A stretch of 64,000 nucleotides of DNA from an uncultured Alphaproteobacteria bacterium. Lineage in GTDB: Bacteria; Pseudomonadota; Alphaproteobacteria; Rs-D84. A program made the position numbers and the translations under genes. Under the pieces are notes generated by a model that was not told the DNA's origin, did no database searches, and saw only the letters and a program-made list of their open reading frames with translations. Positions 56,326 to 63,956 of this stretch are shown here, piece after piece (within the stretch, counting starts at the first letter, position 1; each line of letters opens with the position of its first letter). Location of the stretch: the NCBI GenBank assembly GCA_949082785.1, contig CARVLU010000005.1, positions 1-64,000 of the forward strand, read 5' to 3'.

Positions 56326-57000
56326 ATGGCAAACAAAAACACATCTGCGACCGTCAACCCGGCCGCAAAAAACTATGCTAAAATCGGTATTATCGCCGCC
56401 ATTGTTGTTGCGGTTGCGGCGGCGGGATTCTTTGCGGTACGCGCGATTAATCATCGTGGCGGCGCCAGTGTTGAACAATCGCTGGCGGCGGTATCCGCGG
56501 ATGCGGCCAATGGCGCCGCGCTGCGCATTGCGGTTATCCGCATGGACGCCATCCAGGGCGAAGCGGCGGCACTGAAAGACCTGCGCAAGCAAAAGGAATC
56601 GTATGAATCCAAACTGCGCGATGAATTGACCCGTGACCAAAAGGCACTGGAAAAGGAAAAGGCGGAAATTGAAAAATCCCAGGATGTTTTGTCCCGTGAC
56701 GCACTGCAACGCCGCGTTGTGGATTATCAAAACCGCGTGACGAAGTTACAGCGTGATTTGACCGAACGCGCCCAAAGCATCGAAGTCGCGTTTCAAAACG
56801 CCCTGAACGAAGTCCAGGCCAAACATCTGGACCCGTTAATCGAAGGGATTATCGCAAAAAAGAATCTGTCGTTGGTTATCGACGGCCGCTTTGCCCGCGT
56901 TGGCAACGACGCCCAGAATCTGGACATCACCGACGAAGTGATTTCGGCCCTGAACAAGAAAGTGTCCAACGTCAAAATGGCCACCCCAAAGGGATTCTAA
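56326..57000 (+). CDS. OmpH/Skp family protein with N-terminal membrane anchor
   Basis: 224 residues. A short basic N-terminus and one hydrophobic segment (IGIIAAIVVAVAAAGFFAVR) replace a cleavable signal, so it may be anchored. The OmpH/Skp domain follows: IAVIRMDAIQGEAAALKDLR, a long coiled coil of Lys/Glu (ELTRDQKALEKEKAEIEKSQ) and the C-terminal DPLIEGIIAKKNLSLVIDGR. Skp is a periplasmic chaperone for outer-membrane proteins. Ribosome site AAAAGGAAGGA; a TATACT box lies at 56292-56297. Followed by a strong terminator. Confidence 0.88.
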   Translation: MANKNTSATVNPAAKNYAKIGIIAAIVVAVAAAGFFAVRAINHRGGASVEQSLAAVSADAANGAALRIAVIRMDAIQGEAAALKDLRKQKESYESKLRDELTRDQKALEKEKAEIEKSQDVLSRDALQRRVVDYQNRVTKLQRDLTERAQSIEVAFQNALNEVQAKHLDPLIEGIIAKKNLSLVIDGRFARVGNDAQNLDITDEVISALNKKVSNVKMATPKGF

Positions 57001-57010
57001 GCCACACATG

Positions 57011-57038
57011 AAAAAACCCGCCATTGGCGGGTTTTTCT
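57011..57038 (+). terminator. terminator after the OmpH-like gene
   Basis: Hairpin AACCCGCCATTGGCGGGTT followed by TTTCTTC. Confidence 0.85.
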
Positions 57039-57051
57039 TCGTTCCAAGGCA

Positions 57052-57087
57052 GAAAAAAGGCGCCGGATAAAACCTGCGCCTTTTCTT
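57052..57087 (-). terminator. terminator of der (bidirectional)
   Basis: Inverted repeat AAAAGGCGC / GCGCCTTTT with a 12-base loop. The A run on the left gives a T run on the minus strand, suiting the der transcript; it also works on the plus strand. Confidence 0.7.
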
Positions 57088-57149
57088 TGATTGCGGATAG
57101 AGTAGATAAACGCCATCACGCAATGCCATGGACCAATCAAACCATGGGT

Positions 57150-58478
57150 TTATTGGTCAAATGGATTATCCGCTTTTTTATACTCGATTACAACAGGCAA
57201 ATGTTCCCAGTGTAATGCCGTGGCCAACCCGCGACGCAGATAACGGGTGTATGATTCCGGGATATCGGACGCGCCGCCCACATTAATCGTGATACGCATC
57301 GGATGGCGGCCCGTCTGGGATGCAAACTTGATTTTCATCGGCCGCTTTAAACGGGACAACGGCGGCTGGCGCTGTTCCACCAGCTTTTCAACGATGCGGT
57401 TCACCAGACTGGTCGGCGCCTGGGCATTGGATAAATCCCACTGTTCATAAATCCGCTTGAACATGTTTTGGACACCGGTTCCCTTTTCTGCGGAAATGGC
57501 CAGAATCATCGGCTTGATAATCTGATGAAATGAATTGGCAAACTGATGCTTTAACTTCAACAGTTTTTCATCGCGCAGCGCCGGTTCCACCAAATCCCAT
57601 TTGTTCAGCGCGACGCACAAAATCTTGCCCGCGTCGTAAACACGCGCCGCAATCGACAGCGCCTGGTTTTCAATATCGCGCGTCGCATCAACCATTAAAA
57701 TGACAACATTCGCCTTGCCCACCGCGTCCAGCGATTTTAACGCCGACAGTGTTTCCACGTCATCGGTAACGCCCGCCTTGCGGCGCAGACCCGCCGTATC
57801 CATCAAAACGATATCCCGCCCGTAAAAGCGTACGGGAATTTTCACCGTGTCACGCGTCACGCCCGGTTCGTCTTTGACAATCTGACGCTGTTGGCCCAAA
57901 ACGCGGTTCACAAATGTGGATTTACCGACGTTTGGCTGGCCCATGACGGCAATTTTCAAACGCGCGTCGGTGTCCGCCGGGGCGGCATCCGTATCCGACC
58001 CAATTTTGTCCAAGAATTCATAAATCTGGGAAAATCCACGTTTGTGTTCCGCCGAAATCAGTTCCGGTTCCCCAAACCCCAGTTTGTAAAAATCATCCAG
58101 ATTACCCAAACGGCGGTCCGATTCGGCCTTGTTCACCAGCAATAAAACCGGCGCACGGCTGTTACGACGCACGGTACGGGCCCAATCCAAATCTTCGGGT
58201 AATAATCCCGCGCGGCCGTCCACCACGAACAAGATGGCGTCCGCCCCCTTAATCGCGTTCAGCGCCATGTCGGTCGAATGCGCCGCAATCCCGGTTTTGG
58301 CGCGTTCCAACCCCGCCGTGTCAAAGATTTCCCATGCGCGCGCCACCATGACGCCGCCAATGACATCGCGCGTCACGCCCGGCCGGTCATGGACCAGCGC
58401 ATCACGCGTCCCGGTCAAACCGTTGAACAATGTTGATTTACCTGTGTTGGGTCGCCCCACAATTGCCAGTTTCTTCAT
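57150..58478 (-). CDS. der: ribosome-biogenesis GTPase Der (EngA)
   Basis: 442 residues with two tandem GTPase domains and a KH-like C-terminus. Domain 1: AIVGRPNTGKSTLFNGLTGT, DRPGVTRD, FDTAGLE, NKAE. Domain 2: AVMGQPNVGKSTFVNRVLGQ, DEPGVTRDTVKIPV, LMDTAGLRRK, NKWDLV. KH end: RPMKIKFASQTGRHPMRITI. Der assists 50S assembly. The start at 58478 was chosen because GGAAAA precedes it; an ATG four codons upstream (58490) is possible. Divergent from the Yip1-type gene. Confidence 0.96.
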   Translation of the reverse strand: MKKLAIVGRPNTGKSTLFNGLTGTRDALVHDRPGVTRDVIGGVMVARAWEIFDTAGLERAKTGIAAHSTDMALNAIKGADAILFVVDGRAGLLPEDLDWARTVRRNSRAPVLLLVNKAESDRRLGNLDDFYKLGFGEPELISAEHKRGFSQIYEFLDKIGSDTDAAPADTDARLKIAVMGQPNVGKSTFVNRVLGQQRQIVKDEPGVTRDTVKIPVRFYGRDIVLMDTAGLRRKAGVTDDVETLSALKSLDAVGKANVVILMVDATRDIENQALSIAARVYDAGKILCVALNKWDLVEPALRDEKLLKLKHQFANSFHQIIKPMILAISAEKGTGVQNMFKRIYEQWDLSNAQAPTSLVNRIVEKLVEQRQPPLSRLKRPMKIKFASQTGRHPMRITINVGGASDIPESYTRYLRRGLATALHWEHLPVVIEYKKADNPFDQ

Positions 58479-58542
58479 AACTTTTTCCATTGATTTTTTT
58501 CAATTATAAAGCAAAAATAGAAATAATCAAACGGAGTGTGCC

Positions 58543-59139
58543 ATGAAGCATAAAATTAAAAAGTGGGCGTCCAGTATCGTCAGCATTTTGACCCAGCCCA
58601 AGCGTTTTTTCACAAAAATTGTTGCGGATGGCAATCTGGAAGAATCGATGTTGCGGGCCTTTATGTACGGCCTGTTGGGTGGCGGATTGGTGTTGTTGCT
58701 GCGCCTGGTCGGTGGGGCGACGATTACAATCGGCGCGGTATTCACGGCAATTATTGTTATCCCGGTGCTGGCGGTGGCGTTGCTGTTCGTGCTGGGCGGG
58801 CTGTTGATGCTGATGTCGGAAATCACGGGGGGCGAACGCGATTGGGAAATCGCGATAAAGGGATTGGCGTCCGTATTCTTTATCTATCCGGTGATTTTGG
58901 TGTTGAACGCACTGGCGTTTAATTGCACATCGCTGTGGGTAATCAGTTTGCTGGTTGACGGCTATATCTTGTTCCTGTTTTATAACATCAGTGTTTATTG
59001 CATGCGGGGCAAGCGCCAGAACGTCCTGATTGTGATGGCGATTTTGGTATTGTTTATGGCAACGGTTTACGCAACCGATTACCGCATTGGCTGGTTTATG
59101 TTAAAAAATACCAGCGCAGCCCTGGCCTGTCTGTTATAA
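58543..59139 (+). CDS. Yip1-domain integral membrane protein
   Basis: 198 residues, about five membrane segments. The N-terminal cytoplasmic stretch VSILTQPKRFFTKIVADGNL is typical of bacterial Yip1/YIF1-family proteins (pattern P-x-x-F-F-x-x-I). Hydrophobic segments follow: AFMYGLLGGGLVLLLRLVGG, FTAIIVIPVLAVALLFVLGG, GLASVFFIYPVILVLNALAF, DGYILFLFYNISVY and VLIVMAILVLFMATVYAT. Function unknown. The gene has CGGAGTG before the ATG and ends in a terminator that abuts a palindromic repeat. Confidence 0.82.
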   Translation: MKHKIKKWASSIVSILTQPKRFFTKIVADGNLEESMLRAFMYGLLGGGLVLLLRLVGGATITIGAVFTAIIVIPVLAVALLFVLGGLLMLMSEITGGERDWEIAIKGLASVFFIYPVILVLNALAFNCTSLWVISLLVDGYILFLFYNISVYCMRGKRQNVLIVMAILVLFMATVYATDYRIGWFMLKNTSAALACLL

Positions 59140-59166
59140 AAATCCCCCCATGCGGGGGATTTTTTG
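59138..59166 (+). terminator. terminator after the Yip1-type gene
   Basis: Hairpin ATCCCCCCATGCGGGGGAT followed by TTTTTG and T-rich sequence. Confidence 0.85.
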
Positions 59167-59180
59167 TTTTTATATTATAT

Positions 59181-59229
59181 CCTTTGTCATTGCGAGCAAG
59201 GCGGTACGCCGCCGCGTGGCAATCCAGTA
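59181..59229. repeat. palindromic repeat half 7a
   Basis: Forward half TTGTCATTGCGAG...GCAATCCAGTAA with inner palindrome GGCGGTACGCCGCC, nearly the same as in cluster 1. It flanks the promoter side of cassette D. Confidence 0.88.
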
Positions 59230-59261
59230 AATCAACCCCCACACCAATAAATTTAAATCCC

Positions 59262-59290
59262 TTGAACATTCGCGTGGGATGCGATATAAT
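59262..59290 (+). promoter_or_regulatory. sigma70 promoter of cassette D
   Basis: TTGAAC (59262-59267), 17-base spacer, TATAAT (59285-59290), with AATAAATTTAAAT upstream. Confidence 0.9.
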
Positions 59291-59296
59291 TCACAC

Positions 59297-59472
59297 GCAT
59301 TGGGTAACCGGTGTAGGGTGTCAAGACCCGTAAACAAGAAAAAAATCTCCAACCCGGTTGGAGGGCTCGCGAATAACCAATAAGCGGCACTATACTTGTT
59401 TGTAGTCTTGAACCTCCAACCGCCCACAATAACGTCGGGCGGTGTTTTAATAACTTAAAAGGAGTTTAAACT
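59297..59472 (+). ncRNA. structured leader RNA, copy D (candidate attenuator)
   Basis: GGGT (59316-59319) pairs with ACCC (59326-59329); of its loop GTCAAG, TCAAG (59321-59325) pairs with CTTGA (59407-59411). Hairpin CTCCAA/TTGGAG (59347-59352 with 59358-59363). Antiterminator GGTTGGAGG (59356-59364) with CCTCCAACC (59413-59421). Terminator ACCGCCC/GGGCGGT (59419-59425 with 59437-59443) followed by GTTTT; its loop differs completely from the other copies while the stem is kept. TCGC/GCGG and CTATA/TGTAG stems lie between the antiterminator strands. The 5' block ATTGGGTAACCGGTGTAGGG is identical in all four copies. Confidence 0.78.
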
Positions 59473-59700
59473 ATGGCAAAATTATTAATCGACGCCAATT
59501 ACTATGGCAGTGTGATGCGCCATGCGCGCCAACATTTGAAAATCAGTGTGGCCGACGCGGCAAAATTACTGAAAATGAACAAGAAAGATTATCAGAAATG
59601 TGAACGTGGCCACGACCTGTTCGCCGAAGGGACGCTGCGCCGGTTTTTCCACGGGGCATTTGCCATGCTGGTGATAAAACGCAGCCGCGATAATTTGTAA
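59473..59700 (+). CDS. small XRE-like helix-turn-helix protein, copy D
   Basis: 75 residues, MAKLLIDANYYGSVMRHARQ at the start, then the helix-turn-helix KISVADAAKLLKMNKKDYQK with CERG, HDLFAEGTLRRFFHGAF as in copy B, and the basic tail LVIKRSRDNL. It is the only copy on the plus strand. Ribosome site AAAAGGAG at 59457-59464, 8 bases before the ATG. The flanking repeats point inward from both sides (CAATCCAGTAA to the left, TTACTGGATTG to the right). Confidence 0.85.
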   Translation: MAKLLIDANYYGSVMRHARQHLKISVADAAKLLKMNKKDYQKCERGHDLFAEGTLRRFFHGAFAMLVIKRSRDNL

Positions 59701-59704
59701 CATT

Positions 59705-59729
59705 GTCCCCCGAATGGGGGATTTTATTA
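59705..59729 (+). terminator. terminator after helix-turn-helix gene D
   Basis: Hairpin TCCCCCGAATGGGGGA followed by TTTTATTA, directly against the palindromic repeat. Confidence 0.75.
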
Positions 59730-59915
59730 CTGGATTGCCACGCGGCGTCCGTCTTCGCTGCGCTACGTCGCGACTTGCTCGCAATGACAAAGGAGATACA
59801 GCGCCAGCCACCGTTGTCATTGCGAACGCAGTGAAGCAATCCAGTAAATAATGAACATTGCCACTTCCCTGGATTGCCACGCGGCGGCATACCGCCTTGC
59901 TCGCAATGACAAGAG
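59730..59915. repeat. palindromic repeat cluster 7b
   Basis: Inverted half ACTGGATTGCC...CTCGCAATGACAA, forward half TTGTCATTGCG...GCAATCCAG, then another inverted half. Inner palindromes differ from the other clusters. Confidence 0.88.
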
Positions 59916-59934
59916 AGAGTAAGTGCCCAGTCTT

Positions 59935-59961
59935 AAAAAAAATCCCCCATGCGGGGGATTT
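59935..59961 (-). terminator. terminator after rpsO
   Basis: Minus-strand hairpin ATCCCCCGCATGGGGGAT followed by eight T. Confidence 0.85.
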
Positions 59962-60234
59962 TTATTTACGCAGACCCAATTTCTTAATCAGTTCTTCGTA
60001 TTCGGAAACATTACGTTTCTTGATGTAGGCCAACAATTTCTTGCGGCGGTTCACCATCAGCAATAAACCGCGTTTGGAATGCTGATCCTTGTGATTGGCC
60101 TTCATATGTTCGGTCAAATTGCGGATGCGTTCCGTCAAAACCGCAACCTGGGACGCGGCGCTGCCGCCGTTGTCTTTGTCTGTGGTTTTGTACGCGTTAA
60201 TCAATTCAGTTTTTTTTGCTTTTGTAACGGACAT
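59962..60234 (-). CDS. rpsO: 30S ribosomal protein S15
   Basis: 90 residues, full length. Binds 16S rRNA early in 30S assembly. Shows the S15 pattern: DNGGSAASQVAVLTERIRNL, TEHMKANHKDQHSKRGLLLM and VNRRKKLLAYIKKRNVSEYE. Ribosome site AAGGAAA. It follows truB by 20 bases, the common truB-rpsO order, but pnp, which usually comes next, is 24 kb away. Confidence 0.97.
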   Translation of the reverse strand: MSVTKAKKTELINAYKTTDKDNGGSAASQVAVLTERIRNLTEHMKANHKDQHSKRGLLLMVNRRKKLLAYIKKRNVSEYEELIKKLGLRK

Positions 60235-60254
60235 TATATTTCCTTTTGTTTATC

Positions 60255-61121
60255 TTATTTAATTGTTCGTTTGGGGCGCAGAATTCCGTCCGACACAACG
60301 CCAATACCGATTAACCCGGCATCATCGTACACACGCGCCAAACCGTCCGCATATGCCCCGCCGATAAAGCCGCCGTGTTTATAAAAATCCGCGTCTTTAT
60401 CATTCAGATTCAGAACCGGAATGTCCCCCAGTCCAAAATCAATCGGTTGCAGATATTCCTGCAAATCCCCGCCATTATGAAACAAATTTTCCAGAAAATC
60501 AAGTTTCACGGCATTTTTTATGTGCAACCCGTTCGTTTCCACGCGCCGTATCATGTCAACCGTCGCCAGTGCCCCGCACGCATTTGCGATATCGCGCCCC
60601 AGTGAACGCACATATGTCCCGGCGGTGCAACGCACCCGAAAATGGTATGACGCGCCCCGCGCCCCCAGAAATTCCAGTGCGTAAATATGAACCCGGCGTG
60701 GCGGGATATCAACGACGCGCCCCGCGCGGGCCAATTTGTGGGCGCGCACGCCGCCGACGTGCACCGCGCTGTACATCGGGGGCACCTGGTCGATATCACC
60801 GATAAATTGGGACAGCACCGCCGTCACCGCATCCGCGCCTGGGATAATGTCATTGCGTTTGGTAATTGCGCCCGTGATATCCAGCGTGTCTGTTTCAAAA
60901 CCAAATTGCATAGAAAACAGATATTCTTTGACGCATTCGGTCTGCATAAACGGAATAACCCGCGTTGCGGCCCCCAACGCAATCGGCAATAATCCCGACG
61001 CCATCGGGTCCAGTGTCCCGATATGCCCGAATGTCGGCGCATCAAACATGCGCATGCACCGCGCGCCACATGCGCGGCTGGATATATTTTCGGGCTTGTC
61101 CAAGATTATCCATCCGTCCAT
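60255..61121 (-). CDS. truB: tRNA pseudouridine(55) synthase TruB
   Basis: 288 residues. Makes the universal pseudouridine at position 55 of tRNA. The catalytic Asp is in FGHIGTLDPMASGLLPIALG; other marks are WIILDKPENISSRACGARCM, VPPMYSAVHVGGVRAHKLAR, VRCTAGTYVRSLGRDIANAC and the C-terminal PUA-like end with YADGLARVYDDAGLIGIGV. The ATG is 6 bases after the mutS stop codon, without a clear ribosome site, so translation may be coupled. Confidence 0.96.
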   Translation of the reverse strand: MDGWIILDKPENISSRACGARCMRMFDAPTFGHIGTLDPMASGLLPIALGAATRVIPFMQTECVKEYLFSMQFGFETDTLDITGAITKRNDIIPGADAVTAVLSQFIGDIDQVPPMYSAVHVGGVRAHKLARAGRVVDIPPRRVHIYALEFLGARGASYHFRVRCTAGTYVRSLGRDIANACGALATVDMIRRVETNGLHIKNAVKLDFLENLFHNGGDLQEYLQPIDFGLGDIPVLNLNDKDADFYKHGGFIGGAYADGLARVYDDAGLIGIGVVSDGILRPKRTIK

Positions 61122-61127
61122 CTGCGT

Positions 61128-63719
61128 TTATCCAAACAGTGACAATTGCGGTGCCACATCCGATTGATTGACGCGCCCCCGGGGTGCGGCGCGCGGCGTC
61201 GGTGCGGCCGGCGTTGTGGGCGCCGCAGATACAGGCGTGGTTATGGCGGCGGGCGCGCATTGCGCACCACCGTGACGTGATTCCAGCGCACCCAACACAG
61301 ATTCCGCGCGCGCAACAACCGACGCCGGCATGCCCGCCATTTTCGCCACATGAATCCCGTATGACCGATTGGCGACGCCCGGCACGATTTTGTGCATAAA
61401 GATGATTTCGTTGTTGTGTTCGCGCACATCAATGGTCAGACACGACACACCGTCCAACTGGTCGGGGGCATCCCCCACCAACGCGGTTAATTCATGATAG
61501 TGCGTTGCAAACAACGTGCGCGGCCCCAGGTTATTTAAAAATTCCAGCACCGCCTGGGCGATGGCCATACCGTCATATGTCGCGGTGCCGCGCCCAATTT
61601 CGTCAAAGATAATAAACGACCGTTCCGTCGCACGGTTCAGGATGTTGGCAGTTTCAGTCATTTCCACCATAAATGTGGATTGGCCCGCCGCCAAATTGTC
61701 CGACGCGCCAACGCGGCTGAACAATTGGTCGCAAATGCCGATGGTGGCGCTGGTTGCCGGAACAAACGACCCCAGATGCGCCAACACGACCAGAATGGCA
61801 TTCTGGCGCAGATATGTTGATTTACCCGCCATATTCGGCCCCGTCAGCAACGCGATGGACCGCGTATCCAGGTTACAGTCATTTTTCACAAAATTATCCC
61901 CGCGCGCCCGCAAAACATATTCAATCACCGGATGGCGGCCGCCCCGGATATCCATGGCGCGGTCTTCGCTGATGGTGGGGCGCACCCATTGCCAGCGGCC
62001 CGCGCATTCGGCCAATGCATACCAAACGTCCGCATCCGCAATTAGTTCGGCCGTATTCATCAAATCGTCGGCAATTTCGCGGATTTTTTCGATAAAGCCG
62101 GTGACCAGTTCGGCTTCGATGGCGGCGGCCTTTTCCCCGGCGCTGCGCACGTCATTGTCCAAATCAATTAACCGCGTCGTGGTAAAGCGCATATTACCCG
62201 CCATCGTCTGTCGATGGATAAATCCGCCGTCGGGTTGCATCATGACATCGGCGCGGGCGGATGGAACTTCTATGAAATATCCCAGGATATTGTTGTACTT
62301 GATTTTCAGGGTATGGATACCGGTCTGGGCGGCGTATTCGGCCTGCAATGCGGCAATCGTTTCCTTGGCCCCGTGGGACAATCCCCGCATATGGTCCAGC
62401 GCCGCGTCAAACCCATCGCGGATAACCCCGCCATCGCGGAAAAATGTCGGCAATTCATCACTTAGCGCGAACTTCAATTCCCCGGCCAGTTTATCATGGC
62501 TGTTGATTTCGGCAAAGCGTGCGGCCATATCCGCATCCAACGAACGCCCGCGGGCACGCGCCCCGGGCAACGCCAACAGAAAATCCGACACAGACCGCAT
62601 ATCGCGCGGCGTCCCGCGCCCCGACAGCAAACGCGTCAAACTGCGCCCAACGTCGGGAATCGCCCCCAGCATTTGCGCCAATCCACCCATTGCATCCATA
62701 TTCAGCAACAAATGGCCGATGTGTTCCTGGCGGCGGCGAATTTCACCAATATCCGCCGACAGCGTGCGCAGATACGACCGCAACCGGCGCGCACCCGCGG
62801 CCGTCTTGGTCTGGTCCAACACGTCCAGCAAACATGCCCCGCCGTCATTAATGGGGGCATCGATTTCCAGGCTTTTCCACGTGGCCGAATCAATCAGCAA
62901 TTGGCGCCCGGATTTAAAGGCATATGGTGCGCGAAACGCCATCGGCGCATCACGCTGGGTATTAAACAAATATCCCGCCAGCAATGCGACCACGCCGTTC
63001 GGCGCGTCGCCGCGAATAACGCATCCCGCGTCCGCCGCATCCACATTTTGCCCGAACACCCGCGACACAATTTGGCCGATATCGGTGCGGTTGTATAATT
63101 TTTCATAAACCGGCGTTGTCTTAAACACATCGCGCAGGGTTTGAACATACGCATCTTCGGCGGCGGATTCTGGATAAATAACTTCGGCCGGGTTGATGCG
63201 CACCAAATCGTCCAGCGCATTGTCCGTGTGGCCGATAAAAAATTCGCCGGTTGAAATATCGCACCCGGCGATATCAAACATCCCACGTCCCCCCGATACC
63301 GGGACCACCGCGACCAAGAAATTGGAATTTTTCGGCGTCAACAGATTTTCATCCGTCAGCGTTCCCGGCGTCAACACGCGCACCACGCGGCGGTCAATGT
63401 ATTTGTGGCCGCGGGCCTTGGCCTGGGCCGGGGTTTCCATTTGTTCGACCAAGGCCACGCTGTACCCCGCGCGCACCAGCCGTCCAAAATAGTTATCCGC
63501 CGCATGCCACGGAATACCGCACATCGGAATATCGTTTCCGGCGGCGTCTGTTCCGCGCTGGGTCAATACCAGGGACAAAGTCGTACTGATTGTTTTGGCG
63601 TCTTCGAAAAACGCTTCGTAAAAATCGCCCAGACGAAACATCAACAACGCGTCGGGGTTTTCAGCCTTCATGTCAACATATTGTTGCATGACGGGTGTCA
63701 ATTTGCTTTTTTCGGTCAC
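61128..63719 (-). CDS. mutS: DNA mismatch repair protein MutS
   Basis: 863 residues, full length. Recognises mismatches and recruits MutL. Starts with GTG after AAGAGGAT. Domain I has the mismatch-binding MLFRLGDFYEAFFEDAKTIS (Phe-x-Glu). Connector and lever domains follow; Walker A is ALLTGPNMAGKSTYLRQNAI, Walker B IIFDEIGRGTATYDGMAIAQ, and LFATHYHELTALVG lies in the ATPase. The C-terminal tail is Pro/Ala-rich (TTPVSAAPTTPAAPTPRAAP). xseB lies upstream, truB and rpsO downstream. Confidence 0.97.
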   Translation of the reverse strand: MTEKSKLTPVMQQYVDMKAENPDALLMFRLGDFYEAFFEDAKTISTTLSLVLTQRGTDAAGNDIPMCGIPWHAADNYFGRLVRAGYSVALVEQMETPAQAKARGHKYIDRRVVRVLTPGTLTDENLLTPKNSNFLVAVVPVSGGRGMFDIAGCDISTGEFFIGHTDNALDDLVRINPAEVIYPESAAEDAYVQTLRDVFKTTPVYEKLYNRTDIGQIVSRVFGQNVDAADAGCVIRGDAPNGVVALLAGYLFNTQRDAPMAFRAPYAFKSGRQLLIDSATWKSLEIDAPINDGGACLLDVLDQTKTAAGARRLRSYLRTLSADIGEIRRRQEHIGHLLLNMDAMGGLAQMLGAIPDVGRSLTRLLSGRGTPRDMRSVSDFLLALPGARARGRSLDADMAARFAEINSHDKLAGELKFALSDELPTFFRDGGVIRDGFDAALDHMRGLSHGAKETIAALQAEYAAQTGIHTLKIKYNNILGYFIEVPSARADVMMQPDGGFIHRQTMAGNMRFTTTRLIDLDNDVRSAGEKAAAIEAELVTGFIEKIREIADDLMNTAELIADADVWYALAECAGRWQWVRPTISEDRAMDIRGGRHPVIEYVLRARGDNFVKNDCNLDTRSIALLTGPNMAGKSTYLRQNAILVVLAHLGSFVPATSATIGICDQLFSRVGASDNLAAGQSTFMVEMTETANILNRATERSFIIFDEIGRGTATYDGMAIAQAVLEFLNNLGPRTLFATHYHELTALVGDAPDQLDGVSCLTIDVREHNNEIIFMHKIVPGVANRSYGIHVAKMAGMPASVVARAESVLGALESRHGGAQCAPAAITTPVSAAPTTPAAPTPRAAPRGRVNQSDVAPQLSLFG

Positions 63720-63749
63720 GATAATCCTCTTGTGACGATGATAAATAAA

Positions 63750-63956
63750 TTACTGTGCTGTGCCCACTTTCAGTGTTTCGATTTTCAGTTCGGCTTCTTT
63801 TAACAATTGTTCGCAATACGCCTTTAACTTAATGCCCTGTTCGTATGCGGCAACCGACGCCGCCAGGGGCAATTCGCCCGATTCCATCTTCTTGACCAAT
63901 TCGGTCAGTTGTTTGTACGCTTCTTCAAACGACAGCTTGTCCTGGTCCATAATCAA
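63750..63956 (-). CDS. xseB: exodeoxyribonuclease VII small subunit
   Basis: 68 residues, the usual small size. XseB binds XseA in the single-strand exonuclease. Shows the family pattern LSFEEAYKQLTELVKKMESG, ELPLAASVAAYEQGIKL and AYCEQLLKEAELKIETLKVG. It begins 44 bases inside the right edge and ends 30 bases before mutS. Confidence 0.93.
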   Translation of the reverse strand: MIMDQDKLSFEEAYKQLTELVKKMESGELPLAASVAAYEQGIKLKAYCEQLLKEAELKIETLKVGTAQ

